The position numbers were made by a program, and so were the translations under genes. A stretch of DNA of 64,000 nt from Limnomonas spitsbergensis (taxonomy: Eukaryota; Chlorophyta; Chlorophyceae; Chlamydomonadales), in NCBI GenBank assembly GCA_037349105.1, contig JAYJMM010000113.1, forward strand, positions 372,001 through 436,000, read 5' to 3'. Under the pieces are notes generated by a model that saw nothing but the letters and a program-made list of their open reading frames with translations, searched no databases and was not told the DNA's origin. Shown one piece after another: positions 21,567 to 32,700 of this stretch; the first letter of the stretch is position 1; each line of letters starts with the position of its first letter.

Positions 21567-22427
21567 CGCAAACGCGGTGAGTCACTTGATAGCGACTAGT
21601 ATTGCCATTCGTCTCACCTGTGACAGTGGGCCCATTTCTTTCACGACTTCGGTCGAAGCCATGCCTGGTCCTGAGCTGGGGGGGGAAAGCAATCAGGAGC
21701 ATCAGGAATTGCATGACAGGATCTGTGCAGGATCCTCCCTGACTTTTCAGTCAGCCCAGGCCCTGGCAGCTGAGAATGAGGAGCTGAGTAACTGCCCTGA
21801 CCCCCTGAACCATCTAGATGTCTGGTTGGACTCTGCTGTCATGCAGTACTTGCAGCACCCTGACCCAGACTGTCTAGATCAGAGCACGGCCACAGAACGC
21901 CGCAGGATCTTGAGACGATCATCGCATTTTGAGTGGACTGTCAATCAACAGTTGCACAGGCGCATGCCTGGGGGGGGGCTAAAACGTGTACCGTCCCCAG
22001 AAGAACGCATCCCGCTTATACACCGCATGCACACTGAGAATGGGCACTTTGGCAGACGCCGTACAACGGCCTTAGTCACCCTGAAGCACTGGTGGGTGGG
22101 CCTATGGAACGATTGCAAATTCGTAGTGCAAACCTGCGCAGCCTGTGATTTCACCGAGGCCGCGTTTAATCAGCAGCAGGCCGTGCTCAACCCCCTACCA
22201 ATTAAAGGCATGATGTACCGTTGGCACCTAGACTTGTCTGGCCCATACGCTGTGTCCAACCAGGGGAACAAGTACGTCATGGTCGCTATCGAGAGCTACT
22301 CTAAATGGGTGGAGGTGTTCCCAATGAAGGACAAGTCGTCAGCCGAGGTAGCTTACCATTTCTTGCATGGCATTCTGGCCAGGTATGGTGCCTGTGCTGA
22401 GGTAGTCACTGACGGAGGAGGGGACTT
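21540..22427 (+). pseudogene. Integrase of copy A, truncated after the second catalytic Asp
   Basis: The frame continues from the end of the methyltransferase domain after a +1 shift. The HHCC zinc-binding part is visible (HRMHTENGHFGRRRT ... CAACDF), then the first Asp in WHLDLSGPY and the second in VVTDGGGD. Homology then stops, and the following 16 codons are unrelated, ending at 22,476. The catalytic Glu and the C-terminal part are missing. Confidence 0.75.
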
Positions 22428-22937
22428 GCCCCATGCAGCCCCTCAGCCATGCAAGCTCCCATATCACTGCCACTAAGTTCCAGAATGCCTTACGTCAGGT
22501 ATCCACTCTTTATTCACACATCTTGATTTTGATGTCCTTTATTCCAGGCCCCCCTCTTATCTGAGCTGAGCCAGCCAGATCTGCCGAGGACTGGTTTTGC
22601 GAGAGGATGGGAAAAAACAGCACTGGTGGTTTCAGAGCCACATCCCTAGGCTTTACATCAGGTAATACTTCAGCTATGGAGGCCAGCATGGGAATATGAC
22701 ATCCTCAAAAAATCAGAGGCAGGCCCCTCAGCATGGCCAAGTTATCTCAACACATAAATTTATTGGATTTGGTGATTCTGTCAAGTGGACTCCCAAAGCC
22801 CATTGTGTTTGCGTTTCAAGGGACAGTTGGTGCCTATTAGTGCACTGCTAGCAATCTGGTTGGAGCATAGTCAATGTGTAACTGATATCAAGTCATGACC
22901 TAACTTCCTTGCACTGCTGGGCCTGTCCACGTTTTTA
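22428..22937. other. Unassigned stretch after the break of copy A
   Basis: No recognisable gene. An exon-like open stretch bounded by AG and GT (about 22,548-22,664) has an in-frame stop in its best frame. I see no repeat shared with the rest of the window. Confidence 0.4.
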
Positions 22938-23310
22938 CGATACATATGACCCGCCCTGTGTTGTAGCGGCGGGTGGCAAGAATTTTCAATATTTTGTCTT
23001 GTCGCCCTTCTTGCGGATGCATGCAACGATCCTTTTGGGCATGCTGCCCACCAGCTTAGAGAAGTATTCCTTGGGTACTGCAGCTACCTCCTTGATCAGG
23101 GATACCTTAAACTCCTGGAGAGTTATGCAGCCCTGATACGATACATATGACCCGCCAGATAGGTCTTACGCTAGATGTAGGCGGAATACGTCTGTTTCAA
23201 ATATGCGGAATCCGCACTACCTGCGCAGAGGCCTGCCAGCTTGAGGCCTGCCAGCCGTATGCGTGCCGTAGTCGCACAACATTAATTCCCTGCGCTGCGC
23301 GCATGCTGCC
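22938..23310 (-). mobile_element. Tc1/mariner-like element debris
   Basis: CGATACATATGACCCGCC occurs at 22,940 and again at 23,140, flanking a transposase C-terminus. The stretch 23,150-23,310 recurs in inverse orientation, split by two MITEs, at 45,245-45,343 and 46,653-46,708. It ends in the minisatellite region. Exact ends are unclear because copies are nested. Confidence 0.5.
22986..23137 (-). pseudogene. Tc1/mariner transposase, C-terminal end only
   Basis: On the minus strand the last 50 codons read TLQEFKVSLIKEVAAVPKEY, then FSKLVGSMPKRIVACIRKKG, DKTKY and a stop at 22,988-22,986. The pattern LI-x-SMPKR-x-x-A-x-I-x-x-KGxxTKY is the characteristic C-terminus of Tc1/mariner transposases. 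The DDE core is absent, so this is a remnant. Confidence 0.65.
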
Positions 23311-23527
23311 TATCCAATACTATAAATGCATAACTAATATATGTAAGACAGGCACATTCGCCGATGACTCTGATGACGTACTAGACCCCTTAGGGCCTGA
23401 GGCACGACAGCATGCACTCCTTGCCGTAAAGGAGCAGCTTCGCCACGAGCTGAAACCTTTGATGCGTTACCATGATTATTACGTTCGGTATAACAAGCGC
23501 CTGGATGACGATGAGGACATCTTAGAG

Positions 23528-24238
23528 GATGCACACGCACTTGCACAGCGCATGCCCTAATTTACTGTACACATCCGGTGGTTGCAGCGGTGCACAATTT
23601 ACTATACCATGCTGGTGGGTGCAGCGGTGCACATGCACTTGCGCAGCGCATGCCCTTATTTACTGTACCAATCAGGTGGGTGCAGCGGTGCACAGTGCAT
23701 GCCCTTATTTACTATACCATGCTGGTGGCTGGCTGGCTGCGGCGGTGCACACGCACTTGCACAGCGCATGCCCTTATTTACTATACCATGCTGGTGGGTG
23801 CAGCAGTGCACAACTGCACACACACTTGCACAGCGCTGGCCCTTATTTACTTTATCCATCAGGTGGACAGTGGTTACAGCAGAGCACAGCGCCTGCCCTT
23901 ATTTACTATACCCTGCTGGTAGGTGCAGCAGTGCACACGCACTTGCGCAGCGCATGCCCTTATTTTATTATTTACTGTACCAATCAGGTGGGTGCAGCGG
24001 TGCACAGCGCATACCCTTATTTACTATACCATGCTGGTGGCTGCGGCGGTGCACACGCACTTGCACAGCGTATGCCCTTATTTACTGTATCAAGCAGGTG
24101 GGTGCAGCGGTACACAGCGCCTGCCCTTATTTACTTTACCCTGCTGGTGGGTGCAGCGGTGCACACGCACTTGCGTAGCGCATGCCCTTATTTACTGTGT
24201 CAAGCAGGTAGGTGCAACGGTGCACAGCGCATGCCCTT
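23528..24238. repeat. Minisatellite, alternating ~60/50-bp units (left part)
   Basis: About twelve units share CGCATGCCCTTATTTACT then GTACCA/ATACCATG, then CTGGTGGGTGCAGCGGTGCACA. Long units starting GCACTTGCGCAG alternate with shorter ones lacking it, a dimer of about 110 bp. The array stops inside a unit at 24,238, exactly where TGTCGCACC begins, and resumes at 42,981. Open frames across it are an effect of the repeat. Confidence 0.85.
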
Positions 24239-24481
24239 TGTCGCACCATAAAGCAGTAACCGTGCCAAAATGGTGGAAGCTGTCCGTACTGCCTTATAGT
24301 GGCTCACACTACTCACAACTATGGTTCGACACCGTACACCCGTGCACCTTGTACTACACTGCGGAGGTACAAGGGCTGTAAAGGGGTAACCTGGTACAGC
24401 GTACCGTATAAGAGGGAAGGCTAGCCTACCCGGGCGCCCCTAGCTGTGGGTACCGCCCCTACTTTACTCGCCCCCCGCTCC
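24239..24481 (-). repeat. Left terminal region of copy B with adjacent purine-run
   Basis: 24,239-24,466 matches the left parts of the short derivative at 53,054 and, more distantly, copy C at 54,591. It is followed on the plus strand by CTCGCCCCCCGCTCC (24,467-24,481), which on the coding strand is a G-run like a polypurine tract. Copy C has the same arrangement at 54,824-54,839. Confidence 0.7.
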
Positions 24482-25520
24482 GGCACGATAAGCCCTCCGG
24501 GCGTGCGTGGGGAGCCGGACTAGGGGTGGTACTGAAATTAGAATCGGAAAATATGTACACTCAGAACTTGTCAGTTCCCTAACACATAAGTCTCCTAAAC
24601 ACCTGACTGCAATCCAGACAGTCGGAAGAAAATCCGCTGAAGAAAATCCACTGCAGAAATTCACTGCAAAATCCACTGTGGAACTTCACTGCAAAATCCA
24701 CTGCAGAAATTCACCACAGAAAATTCACTGACCCCCGTGGCTAACCCAAGGTTCACCCACGGTTCCGCACACTTGACAAAGGCCTCTGGGCTACTCCCGA
24801 TCTCTCACTGGCCTGATCAGGGCACGCAGAATCCGGTACCGTCAGCAGTGTCATGCTTGGATAAAGTCACAAATAAAAGTCAGAAACCGTCAGGAATCTC
24901 GAGTCCTTCAGAACCCATCAGAAACCATCAGAACTACAGGATCCTCAGAAACTGTCAGTTACCATCAAAAATCCAGAACCCTTCGGAACCCACCAGAACT
25001 CATCAGAACTAAAGATTCCTCAGAAACTGTCAGTCATCATCAGAAATCCAGAACCTTCAGTCAGGCAACAGACAATTGCATAGCATCCGCTGCTCTCGCC
25101 CCACTGCACCGTTGACGCCTGGCCCTAGGCCACAGGAGATGCGCGCAGTAGCAGCGGTGTCCTATCCTAGTCCTGCCCTTCTGCTGGTTGGCCATGTTGC
25201 AGTTTTACTCCACAGGCAGATGTCATGCAATTCTACTTCCTAAATTAGCGTTGTAGCCGTCGTCACTATGTACTCCCTTGGCTCGCTGCTCCTGCTACTA
25301 CGGTACAACGGGAAAGCTGTTTTACGTGAGGACTAGGCTACGTCCTGCTGGCCGTCGGCCCACTGCCTACTGCCTACTAGTGCCAGCCTTGCCGCCCCTG
25401 GGGTGTTCCCCTAGGGCTGGCGCAGGCCCGTTCTTCCAGGTATGGCGTGGGTTCCGTCAAGTGCTCAGCGCGTACTGCCGTTCTAGGGTTTTTTTATCCC
25501 CTCTCGCCCTGCCTGGCTGT
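24482..25520 (-). repeat. 3' untranslated region of copy B with short repeats
   Basis: No gene. 24,640-24,730 repeats aaaatccactgcagaaattc with variations. 24,880-25,070 repeats cagaaac-catcagaa-type units. 25,080-25,180 aligns with copy C at 55,095-55,175 (ccgctgctctcgccccactg), showing both are the same 3' region. Confidence 0.6.
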
Positions 25521-27490
25521 CTATCGCTTGGCAGCTGACTCCTCCTCTGCTCTTGCTGCGTCCATGGCCGCCTTAGCCCGTCGCTGGACTGCCCTTGGGG
25601 TGATATTGGCCTCTCCCCTGCCCGTGGTGTACGAGATGTCGTACAGCCCGTTGGGCATGGGTCTGGTAATGCCCCGCTCCATTTACTTTGTGGCCGGGTT
25701 GGTGGCCATGACCTCCACTTCCGGCCTGTCCATGGTCCCGGCCTCCAGGGCTGCCCTTGCTACTGCCCTGGCTGCCCTGGTGGCCGCCCCGTCGAGGTGG
25801 GCTGGGCTGCTGGTCGGTGCCCCTGCGGCTGAGTCTGCTCCTTGGCCCGGCCCTGGGCCCGGCTTGCACCTGGGGCACATCCAGTCGCCCTCGGGTACTA
25901 CAGGCAGCGCAGGCGTAAGGCAATCCATGTGCCAGCCGGTGTTGCAGGCGTCACACAGGAGCATGATCTCCCCCCGGTCGGGGAGGCGGCAGACCTCACA
26001 TGACAGGCTGACGTTGGGCCTGGTGACGCTGAAATCCACCTTTCCTTTCAGGTTGGGGAGGTGGCACGGGGAGCAATTGACTGCGTTCTCCGTTACCGTC
26101 AGGCCATCGGCCCCCTCCAACACCAGTGCCCCCGTTTCTCCCAGCCGCTGAACCCGCAGGATTTCTGGTCTGGCCTTGGGGTCGAGGCTGCGTCGCTCTG
26201 ATGCGTACCGGACGTACACGTAGTCCCCAACGGCGAACCGCCTGACTTTGGGGACATACCCCCCTCCACGGATCCTGGCATAGCGCAACTTGTCCCGGTG
26301 CTGTGCAATCTTGAGGTGCTCGCCCGCGACCGGGAGGGCCTCCTTGATCCTGGCCACTCTGGCGAGGAGCAGGTCTGCTGCCTCCTCCACCGTTGCCATT
26401 CGCGCCGTGCTCCACAGGTCCGCCCCGACCTTGGAGGGGAACACAGGCTTCTGCCCATACAGCACTTCGTAGGGTGCCATGCGCGTGGCCTGCTGAGGCG
26501 AGCACCTGAAGCCCAGTGCTACCCACGGGACCATTCTGTCCCATCAGTCGTCGCTGCTCCCATCCCCGCAGCACTTGCGTAGGCCCGTCTTGAGGGTCTG
26601 GACGGCCCTTTCGGACAGCCTATCTGCCTGGGGGTGGTTGGCAGAGGTGGTGCGGTGGTCAATGAAACAATCCAGCAACATGTCCTGGAACTCTCCCTGG
26701 AACTCAGTCCCTTGATCGGTGACGACTTCTGCGCATCCCCCAAACCGTGCGACCGCGTTTTGAAAGAATGCCAAAGCTGTCAAGTCAGACGCCTTGCTGG
26801 GGATAGGGATCAGCTCTACCCACTTGGAGTAGTGCTCCACACACACCATGACATACCGGTTGCCCCTAGGCGTGGTGGTGAATGGCCCGCACAGGTCCAC
26901 ACCCCAGCGGAAAAATAAACCCTCAATAGGGAGTGGGTGCAGGTCGGGCTGCGTGTGATTGAATGTGGACGCCCTGGCCCTGTCGCACACCCCGCACTCC
27001 TGGACAGCCTTTCTGACCGCTGCCCTAAGTCCTCTCCACCAGTGTTGCTGCAAGATCATGAAGGCCGTACGGTGGCTGCCGAAATGGCCTGTGCTAGCAT
27101 GCGCTTCCTTGATCACTGCCAGCCTGTCCTCAGGCCTGGGAACTACGCACCGCCGCCCGTCTGGCATCAGCCTCATCAGCACGCCCCCTCTCTCTGGTTC
27201 CCACTGGAAAGGGGCGGCCCTACGTTGCACCCTGGCTTGTTCTCCTGGTTCGGCCCCTAGGGGATGCACTTTCAGGCGGAGGTACTGCAGGACTGGCTCG
27301 TCTGTCCACACGTCCACCCGGGCTGCAGGCCCGGCTGCACACCCTGGCGGGTCCACAACCTCCCCTGCCTCGTCAGTATTGAAACGGACGGGATCAATTC
27401 CTGAATCTGGCTGCCCACCTGGTTCCTGGGCGGCGTCCGCCCAGTCGGCTGCCGCAGACTCTCCCAGGCACTGCCGGTACGTTGCTGCCA
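25521..27490 (-). pseudogene. Integrase plus PHD finger of copy B
   Basis: Frame 1 (to about 26,545) holds HASTGHFGSH...CGVCDRA (HHCC zinc site), [11 protein letters not shown] (Asp 1), [10 protein letters not shown] (Asp 2) and [17 protein letters not shown] (Glu). A frameshift near 26,540 leads to the C-terminal beta-barrel-like part (DYVYVRYASERRS) and a C4HC3 PHD finger, CEVC ... CDAC-NTGWH-MDC ... CPRC (about 25,866-26,008). A TAA at 25,685-25,683 interrupts the last 55 codons, which continue in frame to a stop at 25,521. In chromoviruses this place is taken by a chromodomain; a PHD finger reads histone H3 tails. Confidence 0.8.
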
Positions 27491-28640
27491 CCCCCCCTCG
27501 CCTGAGCATGCTTCGCCTGCGGTAGCGAGGGCGCAATGTGTGGACATCAGGGTCATCCCGATAGCGGGGTCGTGGTCTGGGCCTGGTAAACGGGCCCTGC
27601 GAGCCAGCTCCTTTGGGGTGATCTTGGCCACCTCTAGTGCCACGGTGAGCCAAGCCTCGAGGGCCCAAGCATCCATGCACCTGCCCAAGGTGGCCCTCCT
27701 ACCCCCCTCAGGAAAGTCTGGGCGAGGCAGTGTGGACCCGACTGCGTACCCCATGGCTCTCTCCCTTTCATTGGCGTTCGGTTCCTGCAGGTCCCCCATA
27801 GGCCTGAACACTAGCCCGATCTGCCCGTTCCTGAATGCGTAGGATGCTGGGGTGGCCATGAGGCAGGGCAGCGCCCTCCTTGGCTGCCCGGACACGTTGA
27901 TGCGGTACCCGCCGTTATCAGGGCAGGCCACGACCTGGGCCCTACTGCCCTCGTCCAGAATGTCATCCACAATGCCGTCGTGTGGCCTATGTGATGCCTG
28001 GATAAAAAACTCAATGTCTGCAGCTGGAGCCAGGTTGCCCCAGTAGTTGCGCGTGCGGTGGGCATAGGAGCCTGGACAGGGATGGCCTGCCCAGGATTCT
28101 GCACACTTCGCCGAAAGCCTCTACGCTAGCCTTCTCGCTCCTCTGATTCAACTGCATAGCGACATTCTCAATCAGGTATGCCAGTAGCCTGGCCTTCTGC
28201 AGGATTTGCAAAGAGCCTAGCAGCCTGATTAGCGGAAAGAAAGACTTGCTCCGGTCCCCTTCGAGCCCCTTGCCCTTGCCAGCCGCTGAAAAGTCGTGGC
28301 ACTCCCATCCGGCCACCATAAACCACTGGTGGCCCTGTTGGGCCCCAGCTTCTATGACGTGCTGGAAAGTAATGGAGTACACGTCCTGGGGCAGCGTCCT
28401 GAATGCCCCCTCGAAGGCTGATGCTTGGAGCAGCAGCGGCAACTGCTTGTGCAGCTGCACCAGCCGCCCCCTGCGATCTCCCGCATGGTGGCGCTGGTGT
28501 CTGCATACAGATACTGTGTGACTGGGATGCCTGCCCTAAGCACCATCTCAAGCACCGAGCACATACCTCCGAATGGTTCGAAGAGGATCACTCCCTACTT
28601 TTCCAGGGCTTGCACCGCTTCCACTGGTAAGCATGCCGTA
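27490..28640 (-). pseudogene. DNA cytosine methyltransferase-like domain of copy B, frameshifted
   Basis: Segments in three frames together cover the whole domain: [19 protein letters not shown] (motif I), VAGWECHDFSAAGKGKGLEG (motif IV, Cys at about 28,300), [10 protein letters not shown] (motif VI), [12 protein letters not shown] (motif VIII) and [18 protein letters not shown] (motif IX/X region). A TAG stands between the upstream frame and motif I (about 28,599), and two frameshifts occur (about 28,470 and 28,080). Copy C shows the same domain unbroken. Confidence 0.8.
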
Positions 28641-29736
28641 TCCACCCCCTGTGCCCCGCAGTAGCCTGGCAGCCCCATCATGGAGTAGGCGAACGCCCCT
28701 TGGCGGTCCCGCAGGCTCTGCTCCAGCTGCTCCTGCTGGTCGTCAGTAAAGTCAGGGTGCTTCCCGAACAGCCACCCTTCCTTAGTTTTGACGTACTCGG
28801 AGGGTGCGTCCACCACCCTCCGGGCTGGAACATGTCGATGATGCCCCCTGCCAGCGGCTCCCCTCCTGCCGCTGGCGGCCCGGCACTGGAGGTGCCTTGG
28901 TCCCACGTGTCGTGCTGGCGGTCGGGACGGTGTGCAGGCATGTCCACTAGCGGACGCAGCCATCCCGGCTCCAGCTTTGCCGCTGCCTCCCTGCTGCACA
29001 CGAATGCCCCCTGCCATGCCGTGAAGCCTCCTCCTCGTACGCCTCGTCCACTGGCCTGCGCCCCGGGGAGGCAGGAGAGGAGCAGCCACACCAGCGCCAA
29101 GTGGCAGAGGCACGCCAGGAGGCCTCTGAAGGCTGTGCAGGGCAGGAGGCCCCTGCATGCGGGCGGTCGACTGGGGCTGGGTTGCGGCCCATCTGGAACT
29201 GGCGGTGTTGGGGCGGTTGGCTGGCCTTGACCTACCGGCCCCGCCCTCCAGGAGATCTCCAGCTCCACCTGGCTGATCTTGGCGGGTGGCGACGGGCACT
29301 CTGTGCTGCTGTTGACCTCTCTGTCTGCCGCCTTCCTGCGCCCCTGGCGCGAGCGGTTCCTGGCGTTCCTCGCACTCCGAGATGCGGCGGCCCTGGTTCT
29401 TGAGGAATCTGCTGTTCCGGCTTCTCCGCTGCTGACTGGGGTCTGACGCCCTCCTGCTGCGGCCTGGCGTGCGTCGTCCGCAGCAGGTCTTTGAGCGTTT
29501 TCCTGGCTGACGGGCTGGGCTCTGACGTTGCCACTGCCCCTGGCCTCCCTCTGCGGTTGTCTGCCCAGCTGGTGGGGCTCGAGCATTGTCTGCTGGATGG
29601 GTAGCTCCACAAGCTGGTTCTTTCCGGCACCATCCACTCTACCGGTCAGTTGTCCAATGGCTCGCCCTCCTCTGGCCACCGCCCCTCGTCGCTGGCCTTG
29701 ACGAGGTCTGCCCCGATGGAAAGGATCTGGGCGCAT
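28600..29736 (-). pseudogene. N-terminal Pol of copy B with RT and RNase H deleted
   Basis: This starts in a frame overlapping the end of the large upstream frame by 91 bp (-1 relation). It contains a basic region, then the hydrophobic segment LLACLCHLALVWLLLSCLPG with AQASG after it (about 29,052-29,140), then EYVKTKEGWLFGKHPDF and LPGYCGAQG. In copy C about 575 residues of RT and RNase H follow LPGYCG. Here the text jumps straight to VDTACLPVEAVQAL, which in copy C lies 20 residues before methyltransferase motif I. One frameshift lies near 28,800. Confidence 0.75.
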
Positions 29737-32700
29737 TGGACGGCGTGCATGGATGGTTGCAGGGGCTGGTCGTCTGTCCCTGAACCATTCCCTGAGTGGT
29801 ACGGGGCGATGCTCCTAGCCCGGCTGGCCTCATCCTCCCTTCGCGCCGCGATGGCCTGTCGTACGTCGGAGGCAGTGGCCCTGCCGTGGGTTGCCATGAA
29901 CACCACCTCCCTTTCGCTGGGCAGGGCCTCCTGCGCGCTGCACCACCACCAAACCTCGAGCTTGGAGTCTTCCTCCATCTGCATTTGTCTGATGATGCCC
30001 AGCGACTGGTTCCGCTCAGGGCATGCCTCGGTCAGGTGCCCTTGGTGGTAGCAGATGGCGCACCTGCCCTCTCGCACTTCCGGTGCGGGGCAGGCGTGGT
30101 AGTCATGCCCCATTTTTCCGCAGCGCATGCACGGCTCGCCGCTGACAGAGCCGTGGCCCCATGCCGGGGGTAACGTGTCGCTGCAGCCGCAGCAGGCCCA
30201 CGCCCCTCGCCGGCTGCCGCCAACGCCTGGTCTGTCCGCGCAGTTGCTGCAGGCTGTGGCGTGGCATCGGCAGCAACGCCTGCTGGGCTGGTTTGCTGGG
30301 CGAAGATGCTTTCCACATCCCAAACACCTTTGCAGCCCGGTTTCGGGGATCGTGCAGAACTGGCACACCCTGGCCGCCCCTGTCCGTGGGGTCCTCATGC
30401 ACAGGTCGTGCCATGGAGTTCCACATGTGTTGCACCGGACCATGCGCTCGCCAACGCGGGCCTGGTCGCATCCCGCGCAAGGCACGGTGCCCCCTGGGCT
30501 CGTGCTGGCGGTGCCGCCTAGGTGACCCGAAACCTTGGTGGTTTCTTCACGGGGCCGGCCCTGGCCGCCTGTTCCTTGCCCTTCCTCTGGCACTGGCAGC
30601 TGGGCCGAGGCGTGCTCCGGGCGGGCCCTTGTCCCGCCGGCTGTCCCTAAGCTGGCTCGCCGCTGGACCCGCAGCGGCCCCGAGCTTGCCTCCCCTGCCG
30701 GGCCCGCGGCCAGCAGCTGGGTAAGAGCTGCGTCATGCCTTTCATTGATGTGGGCCCGCAATCGGACTTGGAACGCCTGCCGTAACTCCTCTGCTGCTTG
30801 GTTGCGCCCCTGCATCCATGGGTCGGGGTCGGGCCCCGGAATCATGCTCAGCCTGTAATTCAGGCTGGCCTCGATGCGGCTGCCCTTGGTTTCGGCCTTT
30901 CCCTGATGGCCCGTCCATGGCGCCCCGTCTTCAAGTCGCTGCCTGTCTCGCTGGGCCACGAATCGCCTTAATTCGTCAGCCCACTGCTCCTTGCAGAGCT
31001 CTTTAAGCTTGTTCTCGGGCTCCCCCGCAGCTGCCTGAGGAGGCGAGCTGGGTTCCTCAGAGCCTGGGGGGCTGTCCTCGCTGCTGGTCTCGCTGAGCCC
31101 CCTGCTCCAGCTGGGTGTGGGGGCTGCGTGGGCCCCTGGGGTTGCTTCGAGCCCCGGCCGCTCCCCTGGGCCCAGTCCCCGCTGGCTGTCCCGCTGCGTA
31201 GGGCTAGCGGCTGTCGCGGGAGGCTCCATAGCCGCCCCCACCCTTTCCGCTGGCGGTTCTGCTTGCTCTGCTGCGGCTCCTGGTTCCGCCTCGGAAGCGG
31301 AGTCATGCAGCAGCTGTGGCAGCCCTTCCAGGTCACCCTCCTCGTCTGACTCGGGCCACTCCGATTCCATGTCGCCCCCCCGCAGCGAGGTGAAGAGCGC
31401 ATGTTCCTTGTTGCCGAATGGCAAGTCTAGGGTTGCTCCGTCAGAGCTGTTGGCGCTGCCGGGGCTGGCAAACTCCCGAAATGCTCCCCATCGCCCCCGC
31501 GGTGGCTCCTGGCGGTCCTCACTGCCCTGATCCAGCAGCCTCGTCAGGTCCCGCAAGGCTGCGTCGTAATTGCTGCCGCTGAACAGGGGGTGGAGTGTGA
31601 CCGCTCCCCCGGGGTGTCTTTGCCACCACAGGCGGACCGTGGCTGCTGGGGCGGACCAGTGGGGGTGCATGATGGACGGCCTGCCGTTGTAGTAGGCTGC
31701 CTGGTCCACCTGCAACCACTGTCTCAGGCAGCTCTGAAGCCTGTCCAGAGCAAAGGCTGAGAGGGCCAGGGCCTGCTCGCCTCTCCACGCGGACTCGCCC
31801 TCCTCTGGCGTGCAGCGCGCCGAGGGCTGCGTGGGGCAGTCAGCGCGTTCCAGGGGTGCCCACAGTTCGTCCACGATCTCGATGTTTTTGACCGCTGCTG
31901 ACATCTTCCCCGGCAGCAACGTCCTGTTGAGGGCCATCATCATAATGGACCAAACCGCTGGAACTGCTCCTCTGATGGTGGACAGCGCGTGCTCCTCCGC
32001 TAGCTCCACGGAGGGGCACTGGGCGCTATGCACCTGAGTGGCTGTCTTGAAGAAAAACCACACGGGCTGGTCATCGCGTGTGGCGTGCATGTGGACCCAT
32101 GCCCGTGGCACGGGGCTCGGCTGGTCGCCTTGCTCCTCCAGGTCTTCATGGTAGTAGGCCACTGCCAGCTTAACTGGGATAGCCACCCTGGCATCTCCTG
32201 GCGCGTACCCCCAAGGTACCGCCTGACCCATGACTTCTCTGGCGATGTCCTGCCCCCTCATGACGACTTCGGGGCAGTGGCGAGGCGCCCCTGGGTGGAG
32301 GACTCCGGCCCCGTCGTACCCGTCTTGGTCCCGCCTTGCCGCCAGGTCAGCTGCTAGTTGGGCAGCGGCTTGTGTGGGCACGCAGAAGGCCTGGTTGGCC
32401 AGGAGCGGGTGCTGCGAGAGGCTCATGACGCAGCTCTCTGCCCATGGCGTTCTCATAAACCCGTCCTGGGCATGCTGCCACATGCCGTAGGCGCGGGTGG
32501 CATCGGGAACCGCTGTGTTGGTCCTGATCTGCTCTTCCACCGCGGTGACCCCCTCTTTGGCCACACTGCCCAGGAGCTCGCTGACGCAGCCCGCGTAGAT
32601 GGGGTGCACCCATGTGGCGCCCATGAAGCCCTCCATGGCTGTGCTGGGCCTGATGTATCCTTTACGGGCCGCTGTCAGGAGCACCGTTGTGACTGCGTCC

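Larger units (their letters stand above)
9440..22427 (+). mobile_element. Retroelement copy A (Ty3/gypsy-type pol with methyltransferase domain), 3' truncated
   Basis: Order: gag-protease, two accessory frames, hydrophobic segment, RT, RNase H, DNA methyltransferase-like domain, integrase. It ends abruptly after the second catalytic Asp of the integrase (VVTDGGG, about 22,427); no PHD finger or 3' end follows. It is broken by a hAT insertion, two in-frame TGA codons and two frameshifts, so it is inactive. It is diverged from copies B and C but shares their unusual domain order. Both borders are approximate. Confidence 0.75.

Noticed and set aside
23529..24251. Long repetitive proteins across the minisatellite
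   Set aside because: All three plus frames are open there because the repeat unit lacks stops; nothing suggests translation.
25447..26151. Plus-strand proteins opposite copies B and C (also at 30.1-31.5, 34.1-35.7 and 40.6-41.6 kb)
   Set aside because: They are antisense shadows of GC-rich element genes with no independent motifs.
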